DNA from: Zygnema cylindricum | Lineage: Eukaryota > Streptophyta > Zygnematophyceae > Zygnematales > Zygnemataceae | Length of the DNA stretch: 22,500 nt | Reading direction: 5' to 3' | Assembly (NCBI GenBank): GCA_037447655.1 | Contig: JBBHKE010000350.1 | Location: forward strand, 1 to 22,500 | Shown: piece after piece, positions 1-8,672 of the stretch | How positions within the stretch are numbered: position 1 is the stretch's first letter | Layout: each line of letters opens with the position of its first letter | Made by a program: the position numbers and the translations under genes | Notes under the pieces: model-generated | Database searches by the model: none | Seen by the model: only the letters and a program-made list of their open reading frames with translations | Told to the model about the DNA's origin: nothing

Positions 1-582
1 CAAAAAATCAATATATTAAGCCGAAGCTTTTCAACACAACCTCTCCCTCTCTCACTTCTTAATGTGTCTCCTAGCAGACACATGATGCATCTCCTCCTAA
101 AGATTGCATGATGCATCTCCCCAGACTGCATACTAAACTGATTGAAACACTAACTCATATACCTGCTTTACACCGACAATTCATGACCACTTACTCCACT
201 AACTGAAAGCAGACGAGGGCGCCGAAGTCCACATGCGGACGTGCGCCTAATAAAAACATTCAAGCGCCATAACAAAGTGACACGCACTAAAATGCACTAG
301 ACACGTAAAACGAACTACACACGTATAGTGCACTAAATAACACAGTCACTAGTGACACGACCAAACTGAACCATCATGCAAAAATTATCTATGTACCGGC
401 TGGTACTGAACCGCCGTACATTAAACGAACCATAGGTACTCCGATTCAAACCGTGAGACAATACTCAAAATCGAATCGCGCCACGCGAACTAAACGTCAA
501 CAAATCCGCGGACAACCAATTCTCCACATCAAACCAAAATACAATTTCGGTTGATCCTCCGATTCTCCCAATAATCTTAACA
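1..582 (-). repeat. Left (3') LTR of the outer element, truncated by the window edge
   Basis: Direct repeat of about 17130-17672. It ends in CA at 581-582, immediately followed by a polypurine tract on the minus strand. From about 20 to 340 the two copies differ at roughly 9 sites (about 3%). From 341 to 582 they differ by many small indels, and this copy is 40 bp longer than its partner. A 12-bp palindrome GTCACTAGTGAC at 345-356 is absent from the other copy. No coding sequence is supported here. Confidence 0.85.
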
Positions 583-597
583 ATCCCCCTCTTATTG
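583..597 (-). other. Polypurine tract of the outer element
   Basis: On the minus strand this reads AATAAGAGGGGGAT directly before the LTR start TGTTAAG. It is the plus-strand primer site expected just upstream of a 3' LTR. Confidence 0.7.
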
Positions 598-850
598 GGA
601 GAAGTGGTGAAATGACACAACACCGATTTCAGCCGCCCCCTCTTAGACATGTCACCATACAAAATTACAAAATTGAACATCAAAACGTAACACTCCAACT
701 TCCTATTTAGCCGTACACAAATTAAGTAATTTTTTTTTTTAAATTCTCCTATTAACTGGGGGATTGACGACAAGCCTAACTCCTGATTTCGTCGCCCCCT
801 CTCACACAAAACATCCATTGCGAATTGTACGTTAGTCACCACTCAAAATT
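585..850 (-). repeat. Imperfect direct duplication of the PPT-proximal zone
   Basis: Roughly 585-690 and 745-850 align. Both carry a pyrimidine run, then GATTTC followed by a CGCCCCCTCT core (near 635-646 and 791-800), then a TCACCA...CAAAATT segment. On the minus strand this yields two extra polypurine tracts upstream of the true one. Similarity is estimated by eye at about 65%. Confidence 0.5.
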
Positions 851-1339
851 GAGTTGTAACTTCGCTCGTGGGAATACGCGCATACGTCACATGGCGTGTC
901 TCCATTCTAAAACCGATGTCAAGGGATGACGTAACTGCTGCTCCAAACTGAAGTGTAACAGATTAAATTTCGAAGTCAAAAGCGATGAAATTCACGCCGC
1001 AAATCCACGTCAACGGAAAGCAATAACTCCATGTCTCAACTTCCATCATAATTAAAAATAAAAACAAATCAAAGTCCCCGTACAAATGTTACTAAAAAGT
1101 ACCAGAAAATTTGCGTAAACAAAATGGAAATAAATCCGCGTTCACCAAAAATATGACGACGAAAAATACAATAAAGTACTTTAGCCGCCAAAATACCCGG
1201 AAATATAATATCGGGAAAACTCCAAACTGAAAGACGAACCCCAATTCCACCGTACCAAAAAGATACGGAAATATTGCTTGGCCGTCAAATAATAACTTTC
1301 CTCGCCTGACGATATATTTCGACGTCCAAAACCGGTCGT

Positions 1340-1453
1340 CGTAATATCCGACATCGTTCCTTCTCCAAAGTACATGAGGCATTCGAGTGAAGCCCTCGTA
1401 ATATCCGACATCGTTCCTTCTCCAAAGTACATGAGGCATTCGAGTGAAGCCCT
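1340..1453. repeat. Exact tandem duplication, 2 x 57 bp
   Basis: Unit 1 is 1340-1396 and unit 2 is 1397-1453. The two are identical by direct comparison, so the duplication is recent relative to the decayed surroundings. The unit is 19 codons long and therefore keeps frame in any overlapping reading frame, for example a minus-strand frame at 1092-1439. Those frames have no recognisable homology. Confidence 0.9.
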
Positions 1454-2513
1454 GTACGGAACGAATACACCTCCATCACAGATACACCTGAATAGATTTT
1501 GTGAATACAAATCTTGAAGGCGCCTGTATAACTCCACAGCGATTTATGTAATCACAATCTTTTTTAGGAGGCCGTAAAATGATCTCATCTCGGATTTTCA
1601 ACCGTCACACCAAATCAAACTTAGTTTCAACTCCTCCTCATTGGCAACCGTACAAACAGCTGCGTCAACATTACTCCACAATGATCCTACTAATCCACAT
1701 AGCGATTTGGGTAACCGCCGCACCGTAATAGGCTTGACTGTAACACTCAAACATTTTTGCCGTACTTCGAACTCCACATTCCAATGTCACACCAAAAAAG
1801 GTACCAACAAAGTACCAAAAAACATAGCGGCCAATCGACCACACTCCAGTTCGGCGCTTGACAATAGCAAAAGACCGAAACAGCCGGCAAAATACCGGCT
1901 GCGCTCCAACACGGAACGTCTCTTCTTCTTCCTCAAAATTTTAGCGTCAAAATGAACTGGAACTTCATGTTCAAACGGTACTGTATCAGTTCACGAACCA
2001 AAACAAAAGGACATATTAAACGCCCGTACTAAACGTGAACTGATTCACTTTACGTACAAGTGAATCGTAAAGTTCAACCGTACATAATATTTCTCTTTGT
2101 TTCCGTTTCTTCCTTTCGCTTCTTCTCCTCACTTTCACTCACGGACGCCTCTTTCACAACGTTTACTTCCTCACTGCAACTTCCATCCTCAAATTTTCCA
2201 AAACTCCATACTTCCATTCGCACTCTCTCCTCTTTCTTCGAAGCTCCAAATCACAGTCAGACACGTTTCCACATTTTGGACAATACGCCATTCCTCTTCC
2301 CCGAATTCTCTGCGGGCTCTACGGCCTCTTCACCTGCTCAGTCTCCTCCTTCAAACATACTCGTCCCCTCCACTCATCATCTTAATCTCAATCTCATCAA
2401 ATTTTTCTCTTCTTCCAAAATTGAAACAAGAATCTAATTTCTCCTCTTCATTTTCTTCTTTAAAAAAAACAGCACTCCTCTACACCTCAGGTAATAAATC
2501 ATATCGACACATT

Positions 2514-2645
2514 TCAATTCTCTTTTTTTCTTCCCTTTTCTTCAACCTTTTCGACTACTTCCGATTCTTCTTTGACTTCTTCATCATCTTCTTCTTCGGT
2601 TTCAAAAAACAGAATCACCTCCATCCGGATCGGCATCCGGTTCAT
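2514..2645 (-). CDS. Short Glu-rich open frame in the outer element (43 codons, doubtful)
   Basis: A minus-strand frame starts at the ATG 2645-2643 and stops at the TGA 2516-2514. The product is highly acidic, with a run of Glu/Asp (ETEEEDDEE) followed by alternating Glu, Lys and Val. An in-frame stop lies just upstream, at about 2656, behind further open codons. It may be a surviving piece of a decayed charged protein of the outer retrotransposon, or a by-product of the GA-rich composition of this strand. No family is recognised. It sits on the 5' side of the element, where gag would be expected; that is the only positional argument for coding. Confidence 0.2.
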   Translation of the reverse strand: MNRMPIRMEVILFFETEEEDDEEVKEESEVVEKVEEKGRKKEN

Positions 2646-2752
2646 TTTTCAAAGGATATGTGCCTTTTCTTCCTCCCATTGCATATACTTCATAACTAAA
2701 TTTTACACTCAAACTGAAGCATCTTACTCTCAAACAAAAACTTGAGCACTAA

Positions 2753-2765
2753 CCTTCTCCGATAC
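2753..2765 (-). other. Outer-element primer-binding site, distal part
   Basis: On the minus strand this continues the primer site as (GTATC)GGAGAAGG. The first part, TGGTATC, lies at 16997-16991 across the gypsy insertion. Together they begin TGGTATCGGAG, one mismatch from the first 11 nt expected opposite the 3' end of plant-type initiator tRNA-Met (from memory). Confidence 0.65.
2761..2765. repeat. Target-site duplication of the gypsy element (left copy, GATAC)
   Basis: GATAC precedes the left gypsy LTR and recurs at 16991-16995 immediately after the right LTR. This is the 5-bp duplication normal for Ty3/gypsy integration. Confidence 0.9.
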
Positions 2766-3734
2766 TGTAACAGGATCTCCTACCTCTCAGAAAATCCCAT
2801 TACTACAAACAATCCCAACCACACATTCCACACATTGGAAAATACACATCCACATTGGACAACACTCACGTAAGGATAAACTTTAAATTAGAAGAAGCTT
2901 CTGTCCACTTAACATTAGCTTGGTCTCTGCCCTCGTGGCTCAACCCTTCTTATTAAAGTGTTTTCCACTACTCTCCACTCTTAATAATTCTATCTCTTAA
3001 CTACTAAAACACTATTTAGTTAGTAAGAGATTTCAATGCAAAATGCCTTTTCTCCAATTTGGTATTAATCGCTCAGGACCAAGATCAGCCGGAATTTCCA
3101 CAAACTTTTCCCAAAGGAAAAGATGTCTACTCTCCTCTTACACTTCTCCATTTATCCATCATCGCCCTGGACTCGCCAGGCCAGAGTCAAAGCTCCGTTT
3201 GAACAGGCTTTTACCTGGGCCAATCATTGATCAGCAAGGACTCGGACTGACCAATGCAAAAACGTGCGAAATCTCTTACTAACTACTTAGCACTTTATTA
3301 ACCAATCAAACGCTACGTTTCACTACGTAACATTTACGTGCAAAAGCGCGCGCCAAACGAAACGCGACTTCGCACGATCATGCGTCACAAATTTCGCACG
3401 TGAAACTTCCTACGAAATTCCCTTAAGTGAAAGTGACGTTTCGTACTAAAAATTGTACGAAACGAAGTACCATGCATACTGAACGTTTCATTAGAACTTT
3501 ATGAAACGTTCACGCGAAATTTCGGTACTAATTTTGACCCTTAACCCGTTTCAATGATACCCACCTGTTATTTAGACCCCACACTGCCACCTAAGTGCAC
3601 CCATAGCTATAACTTTTGAAATATAACTCCAAATCGCGTGATTCTTTCGCGAACGTCTACCAAATTTAATAATCTATAATCATAACTCCTAAATACCCTT
3701 TTATAAATTAGTTCGATCCGCTATTACTGTTACA
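2766..3734 (-). repeat. Left (3') LTR of the gypsy element
   Basis: 969 bp, TG...CA ends, paired with 16021-16990. The part from 2766 to about 3300 differs from its partner at roughly 4-5% of sites. The part from 3300 to 3734, which is U3 in the element's orientation, differs at roughly 25% (hand alignment). U3 contains two perfect inverted repeats, at 3437-3464 and 3481-3511. A plus-strand open frame at 3043-3282 within this LTR has no support as a gene. Confidence 0.95.
3437..3511. promoter_or_regulatory. Two foldback motifs in gypsy U3
   Basis: CGTTTCGTAC at 3437-3446 pairs with GTACGAAACG at 3455-3464 across an 8-nt loop. GAACGTTTCAT at 3481-3491 pairs with ATGAAACGTTC at 3501-3511 across a 9-nt loop. 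Both share the core CGTTTC/GAAACG. The first hairpin, loop included, is kept in the right LTR (16694-16721); the second is not. A role as enhancer or factor-binding site is inference. Confidence 0.5.
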
Positions 3735-3753
3735 TCATCCCCTCCTTATTTTT
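3735..3753 (-). other. Polypurine tract of the gypsy element
   Basis: The minus strand reads AAAAATAAGGAGGGGATGA directly before the LTR start TGTAACAG, the expected plus-strand primer position. Confidence 0.8.
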
Positions 3754-3783
3754 AACTGCCCTCAGTTAAAACATTTTTAATTC

Positions 3784-6450
3784 TCAAGACGGGACCTCTA
3801 TATTATTGTCTCTCCAATACCTCTGTAAAAATTCAGAATTTTTATCCTCTAGAGTCAACTCATCCTCAGGCCTCCCTAGATAATGCACTTGCCAGAATAT
3901 AGTATCTCCGACCTTGAACCGTTGACCAACCCAATCTATTACCCATCTGTGTACTTCAGGTTCTATAATTACTGAGGGATCCAATTCCAATTCTCCTTCG
4001 GTTGGTCGAAGATTCGCTGGTTTCAATTGGCTAATGTGTATCACTGGATGAATTTTTGTTGACGCCGGAAAGTGCAATTTGGCAGCAACTGACGATATCA
4101 TCTCGATTACAGTAAATGGTCCAATGAACTTAGGAGCAAATTTCCCCGTAGGATCCGATTGTCCGTCGATCTTGCACCTGTAATGAGTTGTAGAAAGCCA
4201 AACCTTGTCACCTGTGCGTAACACCCAATCACCCCGTTTGCGGTTAGCATTTAATTCTTGCCTCCTTTGTGCCTCTACTAATGCATCACGGACAGTTCTC
4301 CAAACTGTTTGAATATATTCCCAAAATTCCGTTCCTGAACCCCTATTCTCTTGTGTGATCCCTGTTATTAAGTCTAATGCTTCTCTCGGTTGGTATCCGT
4401 ATGCAACTTCAAATGGTGAGAATCCTGTACTAGCATGTTTACATGAATTGTATGCAAATTCCATTAATGGCAGTTTGGATTCCCATGTGTTTTGAACTCC
4501 ACTGCAAATAGTCCTAAGCATTTCTTCCAGTGTACGATTCATCCTTTCTGTTTGTCCATCTGTCTGAGGATGGTAAGAGGTACTCATTTTTAATTCAGTA
4601 CCTAAATTTTGCTGCAATTCTTTCCAAAATGCAGATGTAAATTTAGAATCCCTATCACTGACTATAGACAGGGGAACTCCATGATGTCTGACCACATTGT
4701 CAAAATATAACTTTGAAATATCTACAACTGAATGAGTAGTTTTGCAAGGGATAAATATTGCCATTTTACTGAACCTATCGACTACGACCATGATACTGTC
4801 ATTCCTTTTAGATGTAGCAGGCAACCTAACAATAAAATCCATACTGACAGATTCCCACGGTCTTTCGGGAATATCCAAAGGTTTTAAGAGACCTTTAGGT
4901 TTTTGGGTACTAGGTTTACTCTGTTGGCAAGGGACACAACTTTCTACGTGTTTTGACACCTCTTTTGCCATCCCAGGCCAAAACAATCTACTTTGCAACC
5001 GACTAAGGGTTTTATCTCGACCTAGATGTCCTAAATGCTCATGAGCTTCCCGTAAAATTTGTTTTCTTAAGTCTCCGACTTCAGGAATGCATAATCTATC
5101 CCCAATTTGCAAATACAGTAAACCAGCCTCTAGTCTAAAGTTTTTGACATGCCTCTCATTCAATGGGTCAGAATTTCCTCCCGAAATATTTTTGCAAATC
5201 ACAGCAAAATAAGGATCTTTATCATAACCATTTCTAACAGTATCTAAAAACAATTCATCCTGAACCATAACACTTATTTCAAAACATCTACTTAAAGGAT
5301 CTGCAACTACATTTGTCTTCCCAGGAATATGTTTGACATTAAATTTGAAATATGCTAATTTTTGCATCCACCTAACCTGTCTGCCAGTCATAATCTGTGC
5401 ATCACTTAATCTCTGCAAATAAGAAAGGGCTTTATTATCACAGTGAACTGTAAATTCTTTATTATGCAAATAACATCGCCATTTCACCAATGCATGTACA
5501 ATTGCAAGTAATTCTTTTTCTTGTGCTGTATAGTTCTTTTCAGCATCATTGAATTTTCTGGACTCAAAAGCAATAGGATGAAAGTGTTTGCCGACTTTTT
5601 GACTTATGACTGCACCTAGACCTTTGTCAGATGCATCTGTAGTAATCAGAACTTCAAATTCCCCAGCAGGGTCAGGATACACCAGTGTAGGAGCAGAGGT
5701 CAACTTCCCTTTTAGTTCCTCGAATGCTCTCTCTTGATCAGCTCCCCACGCAAACGTCTCCTTTTCCCGAAGCAAATCCGTCAAAGGTGCAGCGATCATA
5801 CTGAAGTTCTTTATAAATTTCCTGTAGTAAGTGGCCAATCCCAAAAATGATCTAACTTCCGTGACATTAGTAGGTTGCTTCCAACTTTGGATTGCAGTGA
5901 TTTTGGATGGATCTGTTTTAACACCTTCCCCACTAACTATATGTCCCAAAAATAATTGTTCACTTTTAAGAAAGCTGGATTTTGACAATTTTCCGTATAA
6001 TTTTCTTTCTTTTAACCTTTCTAACACTTTTCTTAAATGAATTACATGTTGTTCTCTAGATTCACTGTAAATTAGAATATCATCAATAAACACCTGAACA
6101 AACTCATCTATGTAATCAGAAAAAGTTTGGTTCATTAATCTTTGGTAAGTAGGCGGTGCATTCGTTAAGCCGAATGGCATTACTATCCATTCAAAATGAC
6201 CCACCCTAGTCCTGAAAGCAGTTTTATCAACATCCTCAATTCTGATTGGCACCTGATTAAAGCCACTACGCAGGTCAATCAATGAAAATACTTTAGCACC
6301 TTTTAAACGATCTATCAAATCAGAAATTAAAGGTAACGGATACTTATCCTTCACCGTAATCTTGTTCAGACTACGATAATCGACACACATTCTCAACGTC
6401 CGTCCTTCTTTTTGACGAAGAGAACAGGTGCTCCGTATGCTGATTTGCAA
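3784..6450 (-). CDS. pol: Gypsy Pol: reverse transcriptase, RNase H, integrase (5' end frameshifted)
   Basis: An open frame of 888 codons copies element RNA into DNA and integrates it. Order seen: RT core from residue 17 with [12 protein letters not shown] and the catalytic FIDD at 121-124; RNase H with Asp272, Glu313, Asp338 and Asp384 (VVADPLSR; most relatives have Ala before Leu); an HHCC zinc-binding module with HLGHLG and CVPC at about 473-508; integrase core with Asp538, Asp599 and Glu635 at the D,D-35-E spacing; a GPF motif near 777-779; and a chromodomain-like tail at about 850-880 ([15 protein letters not shown]). The first 16 residues are out of frame. The expected RT start lies upstream in another frame, offset by a 1-nt indel near 6400, so the ORF start codon (TTG) is not real. 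The catalytic residues listed appear intact. Confidence 0.93.
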   Translation of the reverse strand: MQISIRSTCSLRQKEGRTLRMCVDYRSLNKITVKDKYPLPLISDLIDRLKGAKVFSLIDLRSGFNQVPIRIEDVDKTAFRTRVGHFEWIVMPFGLTNAPPTYQRLMNQTFSDYIDEFVQVFIDDILIYSESREQHVIHLRKVLERLKERKLYGKLSKSSFLKSEQLFLGHIVSGEGVKTDPSKITAIQSWKQPTNVTEVRSFLGLATYYRKFIKNFSMIAAPLTDLLREKETFAWGADQERAFEELKGKLTSAPTLVYPDPAGEFEVLITTDASDKGLGAVISQKVGKHFHPIAFESRKFNDAEKNYTAQEKELLAIVHALVKWRCYLHNKEFTVHCDNKALSYLQRLSDAQIMTGRQVRWMQKLAYFKFNVKHIPGKTNVVADPLSRCFEISVMVQDELFLDTVRNGYDKDPYFAVICKNISGGNSDPLNERHVKNFRLEAGLLYLQIGDRLCIPEVGDLRKQILREAHEHLGHLGRDKTLSRLQSRLFWPGMAKEVSKHVESCVPCQQSKPSTQKPKGLLKPLDIPERPWESVSMDFIVRLPATSKRNDSIMVVVDRFSKMAIFIPCKTTHSVVDISKLYFDNVVRHHGVPLSIVSDRDSKFTSAFWKELQQNLGTELKMSTSYHPQTDGQTERMNRTLEEMLRTICSGVQNTWESKLPLMEFAYNSCKHASTGFSPFEVAYGYQPREALDLITGITQENRGSGTEFWEYIQTVWRTVRDALVEAQRRQELNANRKRGDWVLRTGDKVWLSTTHYRCKIDGQSDPTGKFAPKFIGPFTVIEMISSVAAKLHFPASTKIHPVIHISQLKPANLRPTEGELELDPSVIIEPEVHRWVIDWVGQRFKVGDTIFWQVHYLGRPEDELTLEDKNSEFLQRYWRDNNIEVPS

Positions 6451-6493
6451 GGGTGAATATGTCCTTTCTCTAGGAGTTCTTTGATATGTTTTT

Positions 6494-7369
6494 TTAACTC
6501 CTCCTACTCAAAGAAACTGTGTTTATAAATTCCTGTGACAAGAGGATTACATCCAGGTTCAAGGTTAATAACATGTTGTACATCTCAGGAACGTGGCCTC
6601 TCGAGGGTAAGTCATTTAGGAAAACATCTCTAAATTCAAAAATCAAATCTTTAAAAGCAGCATCAGATGTATTAATGTCAGTTACAAAATCAGATTTTTG
6701 TTTTTCGAAAGTTTTAGTGGTGTCTGATTTAGGGATGACATCAATGTTAGTGTTTTCTCCCCCCCTTTCATCAGTAACTGCCTCAGTTACTAATAACAAG
6801 AAAGCATGATTTGTTTTATCTTTTAAGTGCTTTTTAAATTGTTTAGCAGATATCAAACCTTCCACTCTCAATCTGGTTATGTTGTTTATATGATTCCTAT
6901 GCAATTTCTTAGGAGATAATGCTTGCAAAACCTTCCAACCGTTTTCGGACTTCACCTTCAAGGTGTTAATTTCCCAATTAATTTGAGGATTGTATTCAGT
7001 TAACCAAGGCTTTCCTAAAATTAGTTCTTCACTTCCCAAATTCATTATTTCACACACCACTTTCATTTTATGACCCTGGATATCAACTTCTATCGTGTCA
7101 GTTTGTAAGTCTAATGTGGATTTATTACCATTTGTCACTTGAACATGTAAAGGCTTTTCCCTTATAACAGTAGGAATTTTATTTTCCTCTACAAACGTAT
7201 GTGAAATAAAATTATGTGTGGCACCTAAATCAACCATTACTTTCAACGGTTTTCCTTCCACTAATGACTCGAATCTAATAAAACTGTGTCTGGTGTCATC
7301 ATTACTTAACTGTCCTAAAATAGGTCTGTTGTTGAGAATTTCATCAGAAGGATTCTTTAAACAATGCAG
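6494..7369 (-). pseudogene. pol: Gypsy aspartic protease and start of RT, frameshifted
   Basis: This minus-strand frame is open from 7369 and has no convincing ATG at its start, as expected for the middle of a Pol polyprotein. It carries the retropepsin signature VMVDLGATHNFIS. Relatives usually read DSGA, so the Ser of the catalytic triad is Leu here, a change explainable by one base (TCA to TTA). A second conserved protease segment ILGKPWL follows. Near 6585 the frame is lost by an indel. The continuing RT-leader homology (EELKKHI..., then [16 protein letters not shown]) is in another frame, which has a TAG at 6506-6504. Another indel near 6400 leads into the long RT frame. Function would be cleavage of the Gag-Pol polyprotein; this copy is probably inactive. 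Confidence 0.85.
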
Positions 7370-7481
7370 TTAGTGAGAATCATAATAAATTCAGCTATCC
7401 TAACTTTTCCATTCATTAATTTGCCCTCCAAAGTTAACTCTTTAACTTCTGGATCCGGTTGACTCAACTGAGGACTTTCAG
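7370..7481 (-). other. Gag-Pol junction with residual coding in a third frame
   Basis: Between the gag stop and the protease frame, a frame shifted -1 relative to gag is open across the gag stop until a TAA near 7363 (reading ...LEGKLMNGKVRIAEF...). Protease resumes in yet another frame. This suggests one ancestral Gag-Pol reading frame, or a programmed -1 shift at GGA-AAA-G, followed by at least one later indel. Confidence 0.5.
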
Positions 7482-8663
7482 TTAGTCTTTTCCGTTTCCC
7501 ACCTCTTGGGCTTCCTGCTCAGCTAGGTATAATGCAATATCCTCTTGAAGACCTTCATTTACTTCGGCTGTTTTGAGAGAACCTTTATCTGTACAGTCTT
7601 TAGCGTAATGATCTGGACCTCCGCATTTGAAACAAGTGACTTTCTTTTTGGGTTTTATGCACTCTCTACTAAAATGTCCCTCCTCTCCACAGTTATAACA
7701 GTTAATCTTTTTCAGTTGTGCACACTCAAATGCTCTATGACCCTTTTTTTGACAAATAGTGCATGTGGGGATGGTAAGGTTAGGCTTCTGGGCATTAATG
7801 TTTGGTTTAGGACTTTTAATGTACCCCCCTCTATTGTTAAATTTATTTCCTGCATTAACACTATGTCCACCCCTTTGATTTCCCCTGAAGATATTTTGCC
7901 TATTCACCAGACCAGCATTCAGACCCTCTTCAACAAATTCCTCATCATCCCACTCTGATACTTCATTCAAATTACCCCTAAGTGATCGAGTTTCCCGATT
8001 ATACCCCAACTGATCCTCTAATTCCAATGACTTATCTTGTAATTCCCTCAAATTAATAAATTTTTGATGTTTTAGTTCTGATTTCAGTATAAGATTCAAA
8101 TAGTTCAATAAATGCAATTTAGCCATTTCATCAGTCAAACCTATGACATGAATACTAGATGAGTCAAATTCCACAATATAATCCTTCACAGATCCAGTCT
8201 GCTTACAATTCAGCCACTTTTCTTCCATTTTGGATTTAAAAGTGACAGACAAGAAACGCGATTCGATCGCGGTTTTAAAAGTTTCCCAATCAGCATTATC
8301 AGGAATCAATTTAGACCTTCTCTGAGTATAATACCAAATCCCGGCATCGCCTTTCAGACAGTTAATAGCAAAAGAAGTGTAATCATCACGATCGCAATTT
8401 CTAGACTCCAAAAAATATTCCATATGAAAAATCCAAGCATCCAACTCATCAATCCTCTTACCATCAAACGATGGTGCCTCACTAATAGACAATTTCAAAT
8501 CCCTTATTTTCTTAGGTCTATCATGAACATCCTCCCTAAAATTGGTATTTCTTTTACTACTCTCACCCTTTTGGTCATTCATATCATTGTTGGTCTGAAT
8601 TAAGCTAATAAGTTCATCTAATTTCTCATTTGAAACATTTCCATTTTCTTTAACGACTTTCAA
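7482..8663 (-). CDS. gag: Gypsy Gag (capsid-nucleocapsid), 5' end removed by the copia insertion
   Basis: The frame has 393 codons. Residues about 60-230 look like a retrotransposon capsid domain (DELDAWIFHMEYFLES, then the WETFKTAIESRF and YIVEFDS segments). A basic, Asn/Gly-rich linker follows. Three consecutive CX2CX4HX4C zinc knuckles lie at 301-314, 322-335 and 344-357; most gypsy Gags have one or two. The product packages element RNA into particles. The first codon is TTG and the frame stays open upstream to the copia LTR at 8673, so this is not a natural start. The missing N-terminus is probably the fragment at 15115-15246. The frame ends at a TAA, and a -1 frame continues past it. Confidence 0.9.
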   Translation of the reverse strand: MKVVKENGNVSNEKLDELISLIQTNNDMNDQKGESSKRNTNFREDVHDRPKKIRDLKLSISEAPSFDGKRIDELDAWIFHMEYFLESRNCDRDDYTSFAINCLKGDAGIWYYTQRRSKLIPDNADWETFKTAIESRFLSVTFKSKMEEKWLNCKQTGSVKDYIVEFDSSSIHVIGLTDEMAKLHLLNYLNLILKSELKHQKFINLRELQDKSLELEDQLGYNRETRSLRGNLNEVSEWDDEEFVEEGLNAGLVNRQNIFRGNQRGGHSVNAGNKFNNRGGYIKSPKPNINAQKPNLTIPTCTICQKKGHRAFECAQLKKINCYNCGEEGHFSRECIKPKKKVTCFKCGGPDHYAKDCTDKGSLKTAEVNEGLQEDIALYLAEQEAQEVGNGKD

Positions 8664-8667
8664 TTTA

Positions 8668-8672
8668 CATTT
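8668..8672. repeat. Probable target-site duplication of the copia element (left copy)
   Basis: CATTT flanks the left LTR and CTTTT (15111-15115) flanks the right one. Four of five bases match, so this is an imperfect 5-bp duplication, presumably mutated after insertion. Confidence 0.55.

Larger units (their letters stand above)
598..2752 (-). other. Internal region of the outer element, no recognisable protein domains
   Basis: About 2.15 kb between PPT and PBS. Open frames are short and none shows gag, protease, RT, RNase H or integrase motifs. The plus strand of 2097-2699 is strongly pyrimidine-rich, so its apparent 200-codon frame is probably a composition artefact. On the minus strand the same stretch gives short Glu/Lys-rich frames broken by stops, which could be remnants of a low-complexity protein. 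Nothing else that I can support is present. Confidence 0.55.

Noticed and set aside
585-850. Repeated C-rich motifs as a CRISPR-like array
   Set aside because: Only two or three degenerate copies without uniform repeats or spacers; the DNA is eukaryotic.
2060-2699. Plus-strand open frames of 125 and 200 codons
   Set aside because: Strong pyrimidine bias gives Ser/Phe/Leu/Pro-rich low-complexity translations without motifs; they lie inside a retrotransposon and oppose its strand.
3043-3282. Plus-strand frame in the gypsy LTR, repeated at 16301-16507
   Set aside because: Both copies sit in LTRs, the frame is not kept to the same length in the two, and it opposes the element's strand.
6519-6809. 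Plus-strand frames opposite gypsy pol and gag (also 4742-5044, 5831-6040, 7545-7958)
   Set aside because: These are antisense shadows of clearly homologous minus-strand coding sequence.
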